Shown here: one piece after another, positions 29,433 to 37,514 of the stretch
How positions within the stretch are numbered: position 1 is the stretch's first letter
Layout: each line of letters starts with the position of its first letter
Assembly (NCBI RefSeq): GCF_019511665.1
Contig: NZ_JAEUAW010000001.1
Coordinates: forward strand, 372,001-436,000
From: Microbacterium jejuense
GTDB taxonomy: Bacteria; Actinomycetota; Actinomycetes; Actinomycetales; Microbacteriaceae
Direction: 5' to 3'
DNA length: 64,000 bases
Notes under the pieces: model-generated
What the model saw: the letters and a program-made list of their open reading frames with translations, nothing else
Databases searched by the model: none
Told to the model about the DNA's origin: nothing
Made by a program: the position numbers and the translations under genes

Positions 29433-29459
29433 CGGTGTGAACACCGCTTCTGCTACGGT
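29433..29459 (+). promoter_or_regulatory. Candidate operator/-10 region for the sugar-binding protein gene
   Basis: CGGTGT-GA-ACACCG at 29433-29446 is a 14-bp dyad with 6-bp arms, followed by a TACGGT -10-like box at 29454-29459. It sits in the 256-bp divergent region and is a good place for the ROK regulator to act. Assignment by pattern. Confidence 0.4.
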
Positions 29460-29546
29460 GATGTTCGTCAGCGCGGACTCCTCGAGTGCGGGCATCCATC
29501 GCCAGGCGACGCGCTGTCACAGCTGCACCACATTCAAGGAGGAATC

Positions 29547-30593
29547 ATGCGCTCACACCTGACAGCGCGCACACGACTGGTGCTGACAGGCACCGCCGTC
29601 GTGGCAGCGATCGGACTTCTCGCCGGATGCACCGGCTCCGGCGCAGACGAGGACGACATCGTCGATCAGGGCACCACGACCGAAGAGAATGCCGAGAGCG
29701 GCGACACCGTCGTCATCGGCTTCTCGGGGCCGGCCGCCGACCACGGCTGGCTCGGCGCCATCAACTCCGGCGCGCAGGCCGCCGCCGACAGCTTCGACGA
29801 CGTCGAGCTGCGGGTGGCCGAGGGCACCGACGACCCGATCGCCCAGATCGCCGCCGTCGAGACGTTCGTCAACGACGGCGTCGACGCGATCGTTCTGCTG
29901 CCCTCGGACGGTGCCGCGCTCACCGAGGCGGCCATCGAGGCGATGGAGGCCGGCATCCCCGTCGTCAACGTCGACCGCGAGTTCTCGAGCCCGTTCGCCG
30001 CGCGGGCCACCGTGCTCGGCGACAACTACGGCATGGGCGTGAGCGCGGGGACGTACATCTGCGAGCAGCTCGATGGCAAGACCGACGCGGTCGTCGCCGA
30101 GATCGCCGGCATCGACTCGCTGCCGCTGACGCAGGACCGCTCGCAGGGCTTCGCTGACGCCCTCGAGGACTGCGGGCTTGAGGTGTCGGCCCGCGTCGCC
30201 GCCGACTTCACGGTCGCGGGCGGCGAGGAAGCGGCATCCCAGCTCCTCGCGGCCAACCCGAAGATCGACGCGATCTGGAACCACGACGACGACCAGGGTG
30301 TCGGCGTGCTCGCCGCGATCGACGCGGCCGGACGCGACGAGTTCTTCATGATGGGCGGTGCCGGAAGCCGCAGCGCCATGGAGGCCATCGAGGCAGACGA
30401 CACCGTGCTCAAGGCGACGGTGATCTATCCGTCGACGCAGGCTGCTGACGGTGTGGCTCTCGCCCGCCTGATCGCGCAGGGCAAGACGATGGGCGACCTC
30501 ATCACGCCCGGCATCCCGAACCGGATCGTGCTGGACGCGCCGGTCGTCACGAAGGAGAACGTCGACCAGTACATCGACCTGTCGTTCGAGTAG
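29547..30593 (+). CDS. Sugar ABC transporter substrate-binding lipoprotein (RbsB-like)
   Basis: Binds the sugar outside the membrane and delivers it to the CUT2 permease. 348 residues; lipoprotein signal peptide with lipobox LLAGC, modified Cys28. The periplasmic-binding-protein type 1 domain starts near residue 53 (TVVIGFSGPAADHGWLGAIN), with DGVDAIVLLPSDGAALTEAA (about 111-130) and IPVVNVDREF (about 137). AAGGAGG at 29536-29542 fixes ATG 29547. Divergent from the ATPase/permease genes, and followed by sugar-processing enzymes. Confidence 0.93.
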   Translation: MRSHLTARTRLVLTGTAVVAAIGLLAGCTGSGADEDDIVDQGTTTEENAESGDTVVIGFSGPAADHGWLGAINSGAQAAADSFDDVELRVAEGTDDPIAQIAAVETFVNDGVDAIVLLPSDGAALTEAAIEAMEAGIPVVNVDREFSSPFAARATVLGDNYGMGVSAGTYICEQLDGKTDAVVAEIAGIDSLPLTQDRSQGFADALEDCGLEVSARVAADFTVAGGEEAASQLLAANPKIDAIWNHDDDQGVGVLAAIDAAGRDEFFMMGGAGSRSAMEAIEADDTVLKATVIYPSTQAADGVALARLIAQGKTMGDLITPGIPNRIVLDAPVVTKENVDQYIDLSFE

Positions 30594-30605
30594 ACCGACG
30601 TCGAC

Positions 30606-30637
30606 CGCGGGGCGTCCGTTGCAGCGGACGCCCCGCG
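30606..30637. terminator. Hairpin after the sugar-binding protein gene
   Basis: CGCGGGGCGTCCG (30606-30618) pairs perfectly with CGGACGCCCCGCG (30625-30637), 6-nt loop, 13 bp after the stop. Typical of sites that let a binding protein be made in excess over downstream genes by partial termination. Confidence 0.65.
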
Positions 30638-30666
30638 CCATCCCGTGACACAGAGAGGACACGGCG

Positions 30667-31836
30667 TTGACCGACACGCTGCGCGTCGCCATGATCGGCC
30701 ACGGCTTCATGGGCGCCGCACATTCCCAGGGGTGGCGAGTCGCCCCGCGGTTCTTCGACCTGCCCCGTCGGCCCGAGATGGCCGTCGTCGTCGGCCGCAA
30801 CCCGGACGCCGTCGAGGCCTCCGCCCGCAAATGGGGGTGGGAGGCGAGCGCCACCGACTGGCGTGAGGTCGTCGCGCGCGACGACATCGACGTCGTCGAC
30901 ATCGTGACGCCCGGCGACACGCACGCCGAGATCGCCGTCGCGGCGCTCGAGGCGGGCAAGCACGTGCTGTGCGAGAAGCCCCTCGCCAACACCGTCGATG
31001 AGGCCGAGGCGATGGACCGCGCCGCCGCGGCGGCGGCCGATCGCGGCATCCGCTCGATGGTCGGCTTCACGTACCGGCGCGTCCCTGCGGCCACGTTCGC
31101 GCGCGACCTGGTCGCCGCGGGACGCCTCGGTCAGATCCGCCAGGTGCGCGCCGAATACCTGCAGGACTGGCTGATGGATGCCGACGCCCCCCTCACGTGG
31201 CGCCTGGAGAAGGAGCACGCCGGGTCGGGTGCGCTCGGCGACATCGGCGCGCACGCCGTCGACCTCACGGAGTTCATCACGGGCGACCGCGTGGCCTCGG
31301 TGTCGGGCGTCATCGAGACCCTCGTCCACGAGCGGCCCCTGCTGGGCGAGGGGGTGGGCCTGTCGGGCACCGCGTCCGCCGAGCGCGGCCGGGTCACCGT
31401 CGACGACGTCGCACTCTTCACCGGCCGGCTGGAGTCCGGAGCGCTGGCCTCGTTCGAGGCGACGCGGTTCCGCACGGGCCGCAAGAACGCGCTGCGCATC
31501 GAGATCTCCGGCTCGAAGGGGGCACTGGCCTTCGACCTCGAACGGCTGAACGAGCTGGAGTTCTACGACGCGACCCTGCCCGCGCTGGAACAGGGGTTCC
31601 GGCGCATCCTGGTCACCGAGCACGACCATCCGTACCTGGCGCCCTGGTGGCCGCCCGGGCATATGCTCGGCTACGAGCACGGCTTCTCGCACCAGGTGCG
31701 TGACTTCGTCGCCGCGATCGACGAAGGCGTCGCCCCGCGTCCGTCGTTCGCCGACGGCCTGCACGTGCAGCGGGTGCTCGACGCGGTGGAGCGCAGCTCG
31801 GCCGCGGGAAGCGCCTGGACCTCCCTCGCCGGCTGA
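30667..31836 (+). CDS. Gfo/Idh/MocA-family sugar dehydrogenase (first copy)
   Basis: NAD(P)-dependent oxidoreductase acting on a sugar or inositol-type ring. 389 residues from TTG 30667 (GAGAGG upstream). Rossmann motif MIGHGFMGAAHSQGW (about 9-23), catalytic-type motif CEKPLANTVDEAE with Glu-Lys-Pro at 103-105, and the C-terminal alpha/beta domain containing GSGALGDIGAHAVDLTEFI (about 190-208). Translated together with the isomerase-like gene 33 bp on; the pair looks like an oxidation/isomerisation pathway for the imported sugar. Confidence 0.9.
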   Translation: MTDTLRVAMIGHGFMGAAHSQGWRVAPRFFDLPRRPEMAVVVGRNPDAVEASARKWGWEASATDWREVVARDDIDVVDIVTPGDTHAEIAVAALEAGKHVLCEKPLANTVDEAEAMDRAAAAAADRGIRSMVGFTYRRVPAATFARDLVAAGRLGQIRQVRAEYLQDWLMDADAPLTWRLEKEHAGSGALGDIGAHAVDLTEFITGDRVASVSGVIETLVHERPLLGEGVGLSGTASAERGRVTVDDVALFTGRLESGALASFEATRFRTGRKNALRIEISGSKGALAFDLERLNELEFYDATLPALEQGFRRILVTEHDHPYLAPWWPPGHMLGYEHGFSHQVRDFVAAIDEGVAPRPSFADGLHVQRVLDAVERSSAAGSAWTSLAG

Positions 31837-31869
31837 GCTCCGGCATCCCTTCGACGAAAGGTGCTCGCG

Positions 31870-32874
31870 ATGACGCGACCGGTCACTCTGTTCACGGGCC
31901 AATGGGCCGACCTGCCCTTCGAGGAGGTGGCGCGGCTCGCGGGCGAATGGGGCTACGACGGGCTCGAGATCGCCTCGTGGGGCGACCACCTCGACGTCGC
32001 CCGCTGGGACGACGATGCGTACGTCCAGGGCCGGCTCGACATCCTCGAGCGCAACGGCCTCAAGGTCTTCACGATCTCGAACCACCTCGCGGGGCAGGCG
32101 GTGTGCGACGATCCGATCGACCAGCGCCACCGCGACATGCTGAACGACCGCGTGTGGGGCGATGGCGACCCCGAGGGCGTCCGTCAGCGCGCGGCCGAAG
32201 AGCTGAAGCTCACCGCGCGCATGGCGGCCCGGCTCGGCGCGAAGACGGTGACCGGCTTCACCGGTTCATCGATCTGGAAGGCCGTGGCGATGTTCCCGCC
32301 GGCGTCGGACGCCTTCATCGACGCCGGGTACCAGGACTTCGCCGACCGCTTCCACCCCATCCTCGACGTGTTCGACGAGGTCGGCGTGCGCTTCGCCCAC
32401 GAGGTGCATCCCTCCGAGATCGCCTACGACTACTGGACCACGAAGCGCACGCTCGACGCGATCGGTCACCGTGAGGCCTTCGGGCTGAACTGGGATCCGT
32501 CGCACATGATCTGGCAGGACCTCGACCCGGTCGGCTTCCTGTGGGACTTCCAGGACCGCATCTACCACGTGCACTGCAAAGACACGAAGAAGCGGCTCAA
32601 CGGGCGCAGCGGGCGCCTGTCGTCGCATCTGCCGTGGGCCGATCCGCGGCGCGGGTGGGACTTCATCTCGACCGGGCACGGCGACGTGCCGTGGGAGGAC
32701 GCATTCCGCGTGCTCAACGCCATCGGCTACGACGGCCCGCTGTCGGTGGAGTGGGAGGACGCCGGCATGGACCGCCTGGTCGGGGCTCCCGAGGCGCTGG
32801 AGTTCGTGCGGCGACTGTCGACGTACCGGCCGTCGGCCGCCGCGTTCGACGCGGCGTTCTCGAACCAGGGCTGA
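31870..32874 (+). CDS. Sugar phosphate isomerase/epimerase (xylose isomerase-like TIM barrel)
   Basis: 334 residues. Metal-binding barrel residues are recognisable: [15 protein letters not shown] (about 176-190), [15 protein letters not shown] (about 205-219), [11 protein letters not shown] (about 235-245) and LSVEWEDAG (about 290-298). This matches IolE/IolI-like epimerases. GAAAGG at 31855-31860 gives good spacing to ATG 31870, preferred over an in-frame GTG at 31861 that directly abuts it. Last gene of the plus-strand sugar operon; substrate unknown. Confidence 0.88.
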   Translation: MTRPVTLFTGQWADLPFEEVARLAGEWGYDGLEIASWGDHLDVARWDDDAYVQGRLDILERNGLKVFTISNHLAGQAVCDDPIDQRHRDMLNDRVWGDGDPEGVRQRAAEELKLTARMAARLGAKTVTGFTGSSIWKAVAMFPPASDAFIDAGYQDFADRFHPILDVFDEVGVRFAHEVHPSEIAYDYWTTKRTLDAIGHREAFGLNWDPSHMIWQDLDPVGFLWDFQDRIYHVHCKDTKKRLNGRSGRLSSHLPWADPRRGWDFISTGHGDVPWEDAFRVLNAIGYDGPLSVEWEDAGMDRLVGAPEALEFVRRLSTYRPSAAAFDAAFSNQG

Positions 32875-32924
32875 CGCCGGAGCACGTGATGTCGCGCTGA
32901 GCCGGTCGGTGCGCGCCGGCCGGC

Positions 32925-33404
32925 TCAGTCCGCGCGAGGGCGCTCGCCCGCCGTCAGGGCGTGCAGCAGCCGCGTGAGGTTGAGGATGTCGTGGACCGGC
33001 CATTCGTCCACGGCGTCCACCAGCAGGCTCTCCTGCGGAGCACGGGCGGCCGCGAGCTGCTCCAGCCCCAGGGGCGTCGCCGACAGCAGGCTCGACCGGC
33101 CGTCGGCAGGGTCGGGTGTGCGCTGCACAAGGCCCAGGGCCTCCAGTTCGCGCACCGTGCGGCTGATCTGGCCCTTGTCGGCCATCAGGGCCTCCGCGAG
33201 CGCAGAGAGGGTGATGCCCTCGCGGCGCACGATGGTCGTGAAGACCTTGTACGCGCCCGGCAGCATTCCCGGGCTCACGCGGCTCGCGTTCTCGGCGATG
33301 ATCCGCCGGAACCGGTTGATCAGCTCGCCGAACTCCGCCTCGAGGGCGCGCACCGCCTCGGTGCGCGCCGCTCGAGTGTCGTCGGAGGTCATCGTGATCG
33401 ACAT
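32925..33404 (-). CDS. MarR-family transcriptional regulator
   Basis: 159 residues. Winged-helix core with GAYKVFTTIVRREGITLSAL (about 52-71), ALMADKGQISRTVRELEALG (about 73-92) and the wing LVQRTPDPADGRSSLLSATP (about 93-112). ATG 33404 shares one base with the stop of the upstream efflux gene (TAATG), so it is translated by coupling; a second in-frame ATG is at 33392. Repeated TTGAC/GTCAA dyads upstream of the operon are its likely operators. It probably represses the pump until a toxic ligand binds. Confidence 0.9.
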   Translation of the reverse strand: MSITMTSDDTRAARTEAVRALEAEFGELINRFRRIIAENASRVSPGMLPGAYKVFTTIVRREGITLSALAEALMADKGQISRTVRELEALGLVQRTPDPADGRSSLLSATPLGLEQLAAARAPQESLLVDAVDEWPVHDILNLTRLLHALTAGERPRAD

Positions 33405-35143
33405 TATCGTCGACGGGATGCCTCGTCCGCCGCGTCGGCGACGGTCTCGGCCGCACGGTCGGCGCCGGGTGCGGCATCCACCGTCCGGTCGGTGTCGGTC
33501 GGCGCCAGCGTCTCCATGGCCTCGGCAGTCGACACCGTGGCGAGGTCGGCCTCGCTGGCCTGCACGCGCTCGCTCGTCGTCATGCGTGTGAGCGGCTTGT
33601 TCGGGAGGAACAGGATCGCGATGAGGCTGATGACGGCCAGCGGCACGGCGATGAGGAACGAGTGGGCGATGGCCTGGGCGTAGATGTCCTCGACGATCAC
33701 GCGGATCGCCTCGGGCAGCGACGACACCTGGGGGATGGTGCCCGACTGGAGCTGCTCGCCGATGGCGGCGCCCTTCTGGCCGAGGGTCATGAGCGCGGCG
33801 ACGACGTCGTCCTTGCGGTCGGTGAAGAGGTTCGTCGCCGACGTCGCGAGGGCCGCGCCCATCACCGAGACGCCGATCGTGCCGCCGAGGCTGCGGAAGA
33901 ACGTGACGCCCGAGCTCGCGACACCGATCTCGGTGGGCTTGGCGGTGTTCTGCACGATGAGCACGAGGTTCTGCATCGTCATGCCGACGCCCGCGCCCAG
34001 CAGGAACATGTACACCGACACGAGCACGAAGTTCGTGTCGTAGTGGATGGTCGACAGCAGGTACGAGCCGGCGATCAGCAGCACACCGCCGACGATGAGG
34101 TAGGGCTTCCAGTGCCCCGTGCGCGTCACGAGGCCGCCGATCACGATCGACGCCAGCAGCAGGCCGGCGATCATCGGGATCGTCAGCAGACCTGCCTCGG
34201 TCGGCGTCGCGCCGCGCGCCAGCTGCATGTACTGGCTGAGGAACACCGAGGTGCCGAACATGGCGATGCCGATCGAGATCGACGCGACGACCGCGAGGGT
34301 GAACGTGCGGTTCTTGAACATCGTGAGGGGCACGAGCGGCTCCTTCGAGCGCAGCTCGACGACCACGAACAGGATCGCCGCGACGAGCGCCCCGCCGACC
34401 ATGAGGATGGTCTCGGTGCTCCACCAGTCGTAGTCCTTGCCGGCGTTGGTCACCCAGATGAGCAGAAGCGAGACCGCGACCGACAGCAGCACGATCCCGA
34501 AGTAGTCGATGCGCGCCTTCGTCTTGGGGCGCGGCGGAAGGTGCAGCGTACGCTGCTGGATGATGAGCGCCGCCACCGCGAACGGCAGCGCGATGAAGAA
34601 GTTCCAGCGCCAGTCGATCGTGTCGGTGATGAAGCCGCCGAGGAGCGGACCGCCGACGGTCGCGACGGCCATGACCGCGCCGAACAGGCCCATGTACCGG
34701 CCGCGCTCGCGCGGGCTGATGATGTCGGCCATGATGACCTGGCTGAGCGCCGCGAGACCGCCCGCGCCGATGCCCTGGACGGCGCGGAACGCGATCAGCG
34801 TGCCGGTGTCCTGCGAGAACCCGGCCGCGGCCGTGGCGAGCACGAAGATGACGATCGCGAGCTGGATGAGCAGCTTGCGGTTGAAGAGGTCGGCGAGCTT
34901 GCCCCAGATCGGGGTCGAGATCGCCGTGGTGAGCAGCGTCGCCGTGACGACCCAGGTGAAGGCTGCCTGGTCGCCGCCGAGGTCGTGGACGATGACGGGG
35001 AGCGAGGTCGACACGACGGTGGACGCGAGCATCGACACGAACATGCCGAGCAGCAGGCCGGTGAGGGCCTGGAGCACGTGACGGTGCCGGCGCTTCTCGT
35101 CGGCAGTGGCGACGGATGCCGTCGCCGGGGTGGACGTGGCCAT
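33404..35143 (-). CDS. MFS drug efflux transporter, DHA2 (14-helix) family
   Basis: Proton-driven exporter of drugs or other toxic compounds. 579 residues, about 14 hydrophobic segments. Motif A GKLADLFNRKLLIQLAIVIF (about 80-99), motif C region VMAVATVGGPLLGGFITDTI (about 157-176), and a C-terminal acidic/alanine tail (about 520-579). AAGGAG precedes ATG 35143; an upstream in-frame extension runs through the operator dyads and is rejected. Operon with the MarR gene. Confidence 0.92.
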   Translation of the reverse strand: MATSTPATASVATADEKRRHRHVLQALTGLLLGMFVSMLASTVVSTSLPVIVHDLGGDQAAFTWVVTATLLTTAISTPIWGKLADLFNRKLLIQLAIVIFVLATAAAGFSQDTGTLIAFRAVQGIGAGGLAALSQVIMADIISPRERGRYMGLFGAVMAVATVGGPLLGGFITDTIDWRWNFFIALPFAVAALIIQQRTLHLPPRPKTKARIDYFGIVLLSVAVSLLLIWVTNAGKDYDWWSTETILMVGGALVAAILFVVVELRSKEPLVPLTMFKNRTFTLAVVASISIGIAMFGTSVFLSQYMQLARGATPTEAGLLTIPMIAGLLLASIVIGGLVTRTGHWKPYLIVGGVLLIAGSYLLSTIHYDTNFVLVSVYMFLLGAGVGMTMQNLVLIVQNTAKPTEIGVASSGVTFFRSLGGTIGVSVMGAALATSATNLFTDRKDDVVAALMTLGQKGAAIGEQLQSGTIPQVSSLPEAIRVIVEDIYAQAIAHSFLIAVPLAVISLIAILFLPNKPLTRMTTSERVQASEADLATVSTAEAMETLAPTDTDRTVDAAPGADRAAETVADAADEASRRR

Positions 35144-35201
35144 AGGGCTCCTTCGTGACGAAGAGGGAAGGGGACTGCGGCGACGGTGGCGCAAGAAGTG
35201 C

Positions 35202-35264
35202 TTGACGAATGTCAACAGTTGAGAAACGTCAACGATACGCCCATGGTTGACATGTGTCAACCAT
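35202..35264 (-). promoter_or_regulatory. Operator array of the MFS-MarR operon
   Basis: Three dyads of the same TTGAC/GTCAA type lie 59-121 bp upstream of the MFS start: TTGAC-gaat-GTCAA (35202-35215), GTTGA-n6-TCAAC (35218-35233), and a 22-bp palindrome ATGGTTGACA-TG-TGTCAACCAT (35243-35264) with perfect 10-bp arms. Size and symmetry fit MarR dimer sites. Confidence 0.65.
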
Positions 35265-35338
35265 CGCTTCGGACCTCATCGCAGAGGGGCGATGGGATGC
35301 CGGCGGCCGCGGTGTGCGGCCTGTCACATCGGGGCGGG

Positions 35339-36031
35339 TCAGTCGGCCAGCGCCAGGGCGCGGAACGGCTCGCGAGGGGGAGCGGGCGGCCGAGGCATCC
35401 CCTCGCCACGCTGGCGGGAGCGCATCGTGCGCTCGTACAGCTCGTCGATGAGCGCGGTGGCCAGGCGCACCAGCTTCGCGATCTCGGCCTCGTCGCGGTC
35501 GACCCACGCGCAGCGCGGCTCGTCGCCGACGGGAACGAAGCCGTCGTGCTGCTCCCACGCGACGAGCGTGCGCTCGGCGCCGAGGACGTGCTGCTGCCAC
35601 CACACCTGGCGCAGGTAGGAGCGGGGGATGCTGCGCCACGCCTTGTTCGTCGTCTTGATCTCGGCGAGCGTCACGCGCCCGGCCGCGTCGACGGCGATCC
35701 CGTCGGGGGTGGCCAGGTGCCGCTTCTCGATGACCGCGTGGAAGAGCGCGGACGACGGCTGGATGCCGTGCGTCGCCGCGACCCAGCCCGCGATCTCGGG
35801 CTCGCGCGCGCGCCCGTGGGCGGTGTAGGCGTTGCCCGAGAACCCCGATCCCATGAGCTTGGCGTCGGCTGCCCGTGCGATGGCCTTGTCGCTCGTGAGG
35901 GTGGCGACGTCGGTGGCCGTGATGCCCCGCGAACGCGCTCGCACCCACGCGACCCGGTCGCGCGAGTCCGCGACGATGCGGGCCGCGAGCTCCGGAGCGT
36001 GCGCCGCGAACGCGGGCACGGGCGCGGGCAT
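35339..36031 (-). CDS. YqaJ-like PD-(D/E)XK nuclease, solitary
   Basis: 230 residues. YqaJ-type exonuclease pattern: RSRGITATDVATLTSDKAIA (about 34-53), GFSGNAYTAHGRAREPEIAG (conserved Glu), then the catalytic GIAVDAAGRVTLAEIKTTNK (D-x-n-E-x-K, about 115-134) and PRSYLRQVWWQQHVLGAE. In phages this family pairs with a RecT-like annealing protein; none is nearby, so it is a stand-alone chromosomal copy. AAAGG with 7-nt spacing favours ATG 36031 over GTG 36040. Function unproven. Confidence 0.8.
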   Translation of the reverse strand: MPAPVPAFAAHAPELAARIVADSRDRVAWVRARSRGITATDVATLTSDKAIARAADAKLMGSGFSGNAYTAHGRAREPEIAGWVAATHGIQPSSALFHAVIEKRHLATPDGIAVDAAGRVTLAEIKTTNKAWRSIPRSYLRQVWWQQHVLGAERTLVAWEQHDGFVPVGDEPRCAWVDRDEAEIAKLVRLATALIDELYERTMRSRQRGEGMPRPPAPPREPFRALALAD

Positions 36032-36344
36032 CGGGGTCACCTTTCGAGGCTACGCCGCCGCGGGGACATCCGCCGCCGCGACGCGCGCGCCCCGCGCGCC
36101 CCGCGCGGCCAGCGCCCCAGCCTTTGTGTCGACGACGTGCGTCCTCGCCGACCACGCATGCTCTCGACGTCAAAGACATGCGTGCTCGACGAGGACGTGC
36201 GTCGTCGGCGGGGAGTGGCGGGCCCACGCCTGCGGCGAGGCATCGGTTCTCCACAGGACGCGGGATTTCCCGCTCTGGGGCGAGGTCTCCACAGACGCCC
36301 GGATGGCGCTGATCGCTGGGGGTGCGGGATGCCAGTGTTCCGGG
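36032..36344. other. Intergenic stretch containing repeat copy A
   Basis: 313 bp between the YqaJ-like gene and the AbiEi-like gene, which are divergent. The central part (about 36131-36207) is repeat copy A; the rest is GC-rich with no credible ORF and no clear promoter that I can see. Confidence 0.55.
36135..36207. repeat. Palindromic 73-bp repeat, copy A
   Basis: Starts ACGTGCGTCCTCGCCGA (36135-36151) and ends CGAGGACGTGCGTCGTCG (36190-36207); both ends are identical in copy B at 37362-37434, and the total length is the same. Left arm 36131-36160 and right arm 36177-36206 pair at 26 of 30 positions, so the element is a large imperfect hairpin. It lies upstream of the AbiEi-like gene. Confidence 0.8.
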
Positions 36345-37331
36345 ATGCCGCGCCACGTCAGTATCGAACAGGCCAAGGCGGTCGTGCTCACGCGTGAACG
36401 ACTCGACCGGGAGCGTTGGAAGGATCGTGAGATCGCCGCCGCTCTGGCCGATGGCACGCTGCTCCGGCTGCAGCGAAATCGCTACGTGCTCGACGCGGAC
36501 TGGGCCGACCTCTGGCCCGAATCCCGCCATCGTGTGGAGGTGGCTGCCGTGTGCGGCGAGATGGGCGACGGCGGGGGTGTCATTGCGAGGGAATCCGCCG
36601 CAGTGATCTGGGATCTTCCCCTCTACCGGCACACGCCTGGGGCCGTGCATGTCGTCGCCCCACGCGGCCAGCACAGTCACAGCCGCGTGGGCCTGCAGCG
36701 CCACACCGAGGCGCTGCCCGAGGCCGACACCACCGTGCGCGGCGACATCCGCGTCACGACGCTCGAGCGCACTGTGCTCGACGTAGCCCGCACGCTGCCG
36801 CTCGAAGCGGCCGTCGCCGCTGCGGACGCAGCGTTGCGCCAGATCGCGTTCATCGGCGGACAGTACGACATCGACGCAGCTGAGGCCTGGCGCGAGGGAA
36901 TGCGGGCGCGTGCAGCGCGGGCGACGGGATCACGCGGCGTTCGGCAGGCGATCGCCGTGATCGAGTTCGCCGACGGACGGGCGGAATCGCCGATCGAGAG
37001 CGTCGGGCGCGTACAGCTGTGGAGACTCGGGTTTGTTCGGGTGCGACTTCAAGTGCCCGTCGCTGGTCCCAACGGCAAGGACTTGCACGTCGATCTTGAG
37101 ATCGAGGACGTCGAGAGCTTCCTCGAGATCGACGGGCGCTCCAAGTATGAGGACGAGGCGCTCCGGTCTGGGCGAACCATCGAGCAGGTCGTCCTCGACG
37201 AGAAGCGTCGTGAGGACTGGATCCGCGGGACGACGCAGAAGCGGGTCGTCCGTGCTGAGGAGGCGCACGTCGCCACGGCGGACGCGCTCCGTCGTCGCCT
37301 GGCCGCCTTCGGCATCCGGTCACCCCGCTGA
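36345..37331 (+). CDS. AbiEi-like/PD-(D/E)XK (DUF559-type) protein of unknown function
   Basis: 328 residues. The N-terminal part resembles AbiEi-type winged-helix proteins (REIAAALADGTLLRLQRNRY about 28-47, GGGVIARESAAVIWDLPLYR about 77-96, VTTLERTVLDVARTLPLEAA about 134-153). The C-terminal part looks like a Vsr/DUF559 nuclease fold: AESPIESVGR, LHVDLEIEDVESFLEIDGRS (acidic residues and a K soon after), and EKRREDWIRG. Such fused proteins are common singletons in Microbacteriaceae. No AbiEii-type toxin is adjacent. The start is uncertain (in-frame ATG at 36303). Bracketed by two copies of the 73-bp repeat. Confidence 0.7.
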   Translation: MPRHVSIEQAKAVVLTRERLDRERWKDREIAAALADGTLLRLQRNRYVLDADWADLWPESRHRVEVAAVCGEMGDGGGVIARESAAVIWDLPLYRHTPGAVHVVAPRGQHSHSRVGLQRHTEALPEADTTVRGDIRVTTLERTVLDVARTLPLEAAVAAADAALRQIAFIGGQYDIDAAEAWREGMRARAARATGSRGVRQAIAVIEFADGRAESPIESVGRVQLWRLGFVRVRLQVPVAGPNGKDLHVDLEIEDVESFLEIDGRSKYEDEALRSGRTIEQVVLDEKRREDWIRGTTQKRVVRAEEAHVATADALRRRLAAFGIRSPR

Positions 37332-37361
37332 CACTCTTCCGTCGCGATTGCCGCGGCGAGA

Positions 37362-37434
37362 ACGTGCGTCCTCGCCGAGCACGCATGTCGTCCGCGTCGA
37401 TAACGTGAGTGTTCGGCGAGGACGTGCGTCGTCG
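37362..37434. repeat. Palindromic 73-bp repeat, copy B
   Basis: Shares with copy A the identical 17-mer at 37362-37378, CACGCATG at 37380-37387, and the 18-mer at 37417-37434, with the same overall length of 73 bp; the centre differs. The two copies flank the AbiEi-like gene. Confidence 0.8.
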
Positions 37435-37479
37435 ACACCGGTTCACCGGGGTGTGGAGGGTGAGGGCGGGGGCGCCGAT

Positions 37480-37508
37480 TTGGCGCGCGGGCGGGAGTCA
37501 CGTACCCT
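37480..37508 (+). promoter_or_regulatory. Promoter of rplJ-rplL
   Basis: TTGGCG (37480-37485) and TACCCT (37503-37508) with a 17-bp spacer, the best SigA-like match in the gap. Predicted start near 37515 gives a leader of about 210 nt. Confidence 0.5.
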
Positions 37509-37514
37509 TGAGGG

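Noticed and set aside
35144..35260. 39-residue N-terminal extension of the DHA2 transporter
   Set aside because: It would translate the operator palindromes, and AAGGAG lies just before ATG 35143.
35339..36031. Prophage recombination module based on the YqaJ-like nuclease
   Set aside because: No RecT, integrase, capsid or other phage gene is nearby; base composition matches neighbours.
36345..37331. Complete AbiE toxin-antitoxin system
   Set aside because: Only an AbiEi-like protein is present; no nucleotidyltransferase toxin gene is adjacent.
36131..37434. CRISPR array
   Set aside because: Only two repeat units, each palindromic over its full length and 1.2 kb apart with a gene between; no spacers or cas genes.
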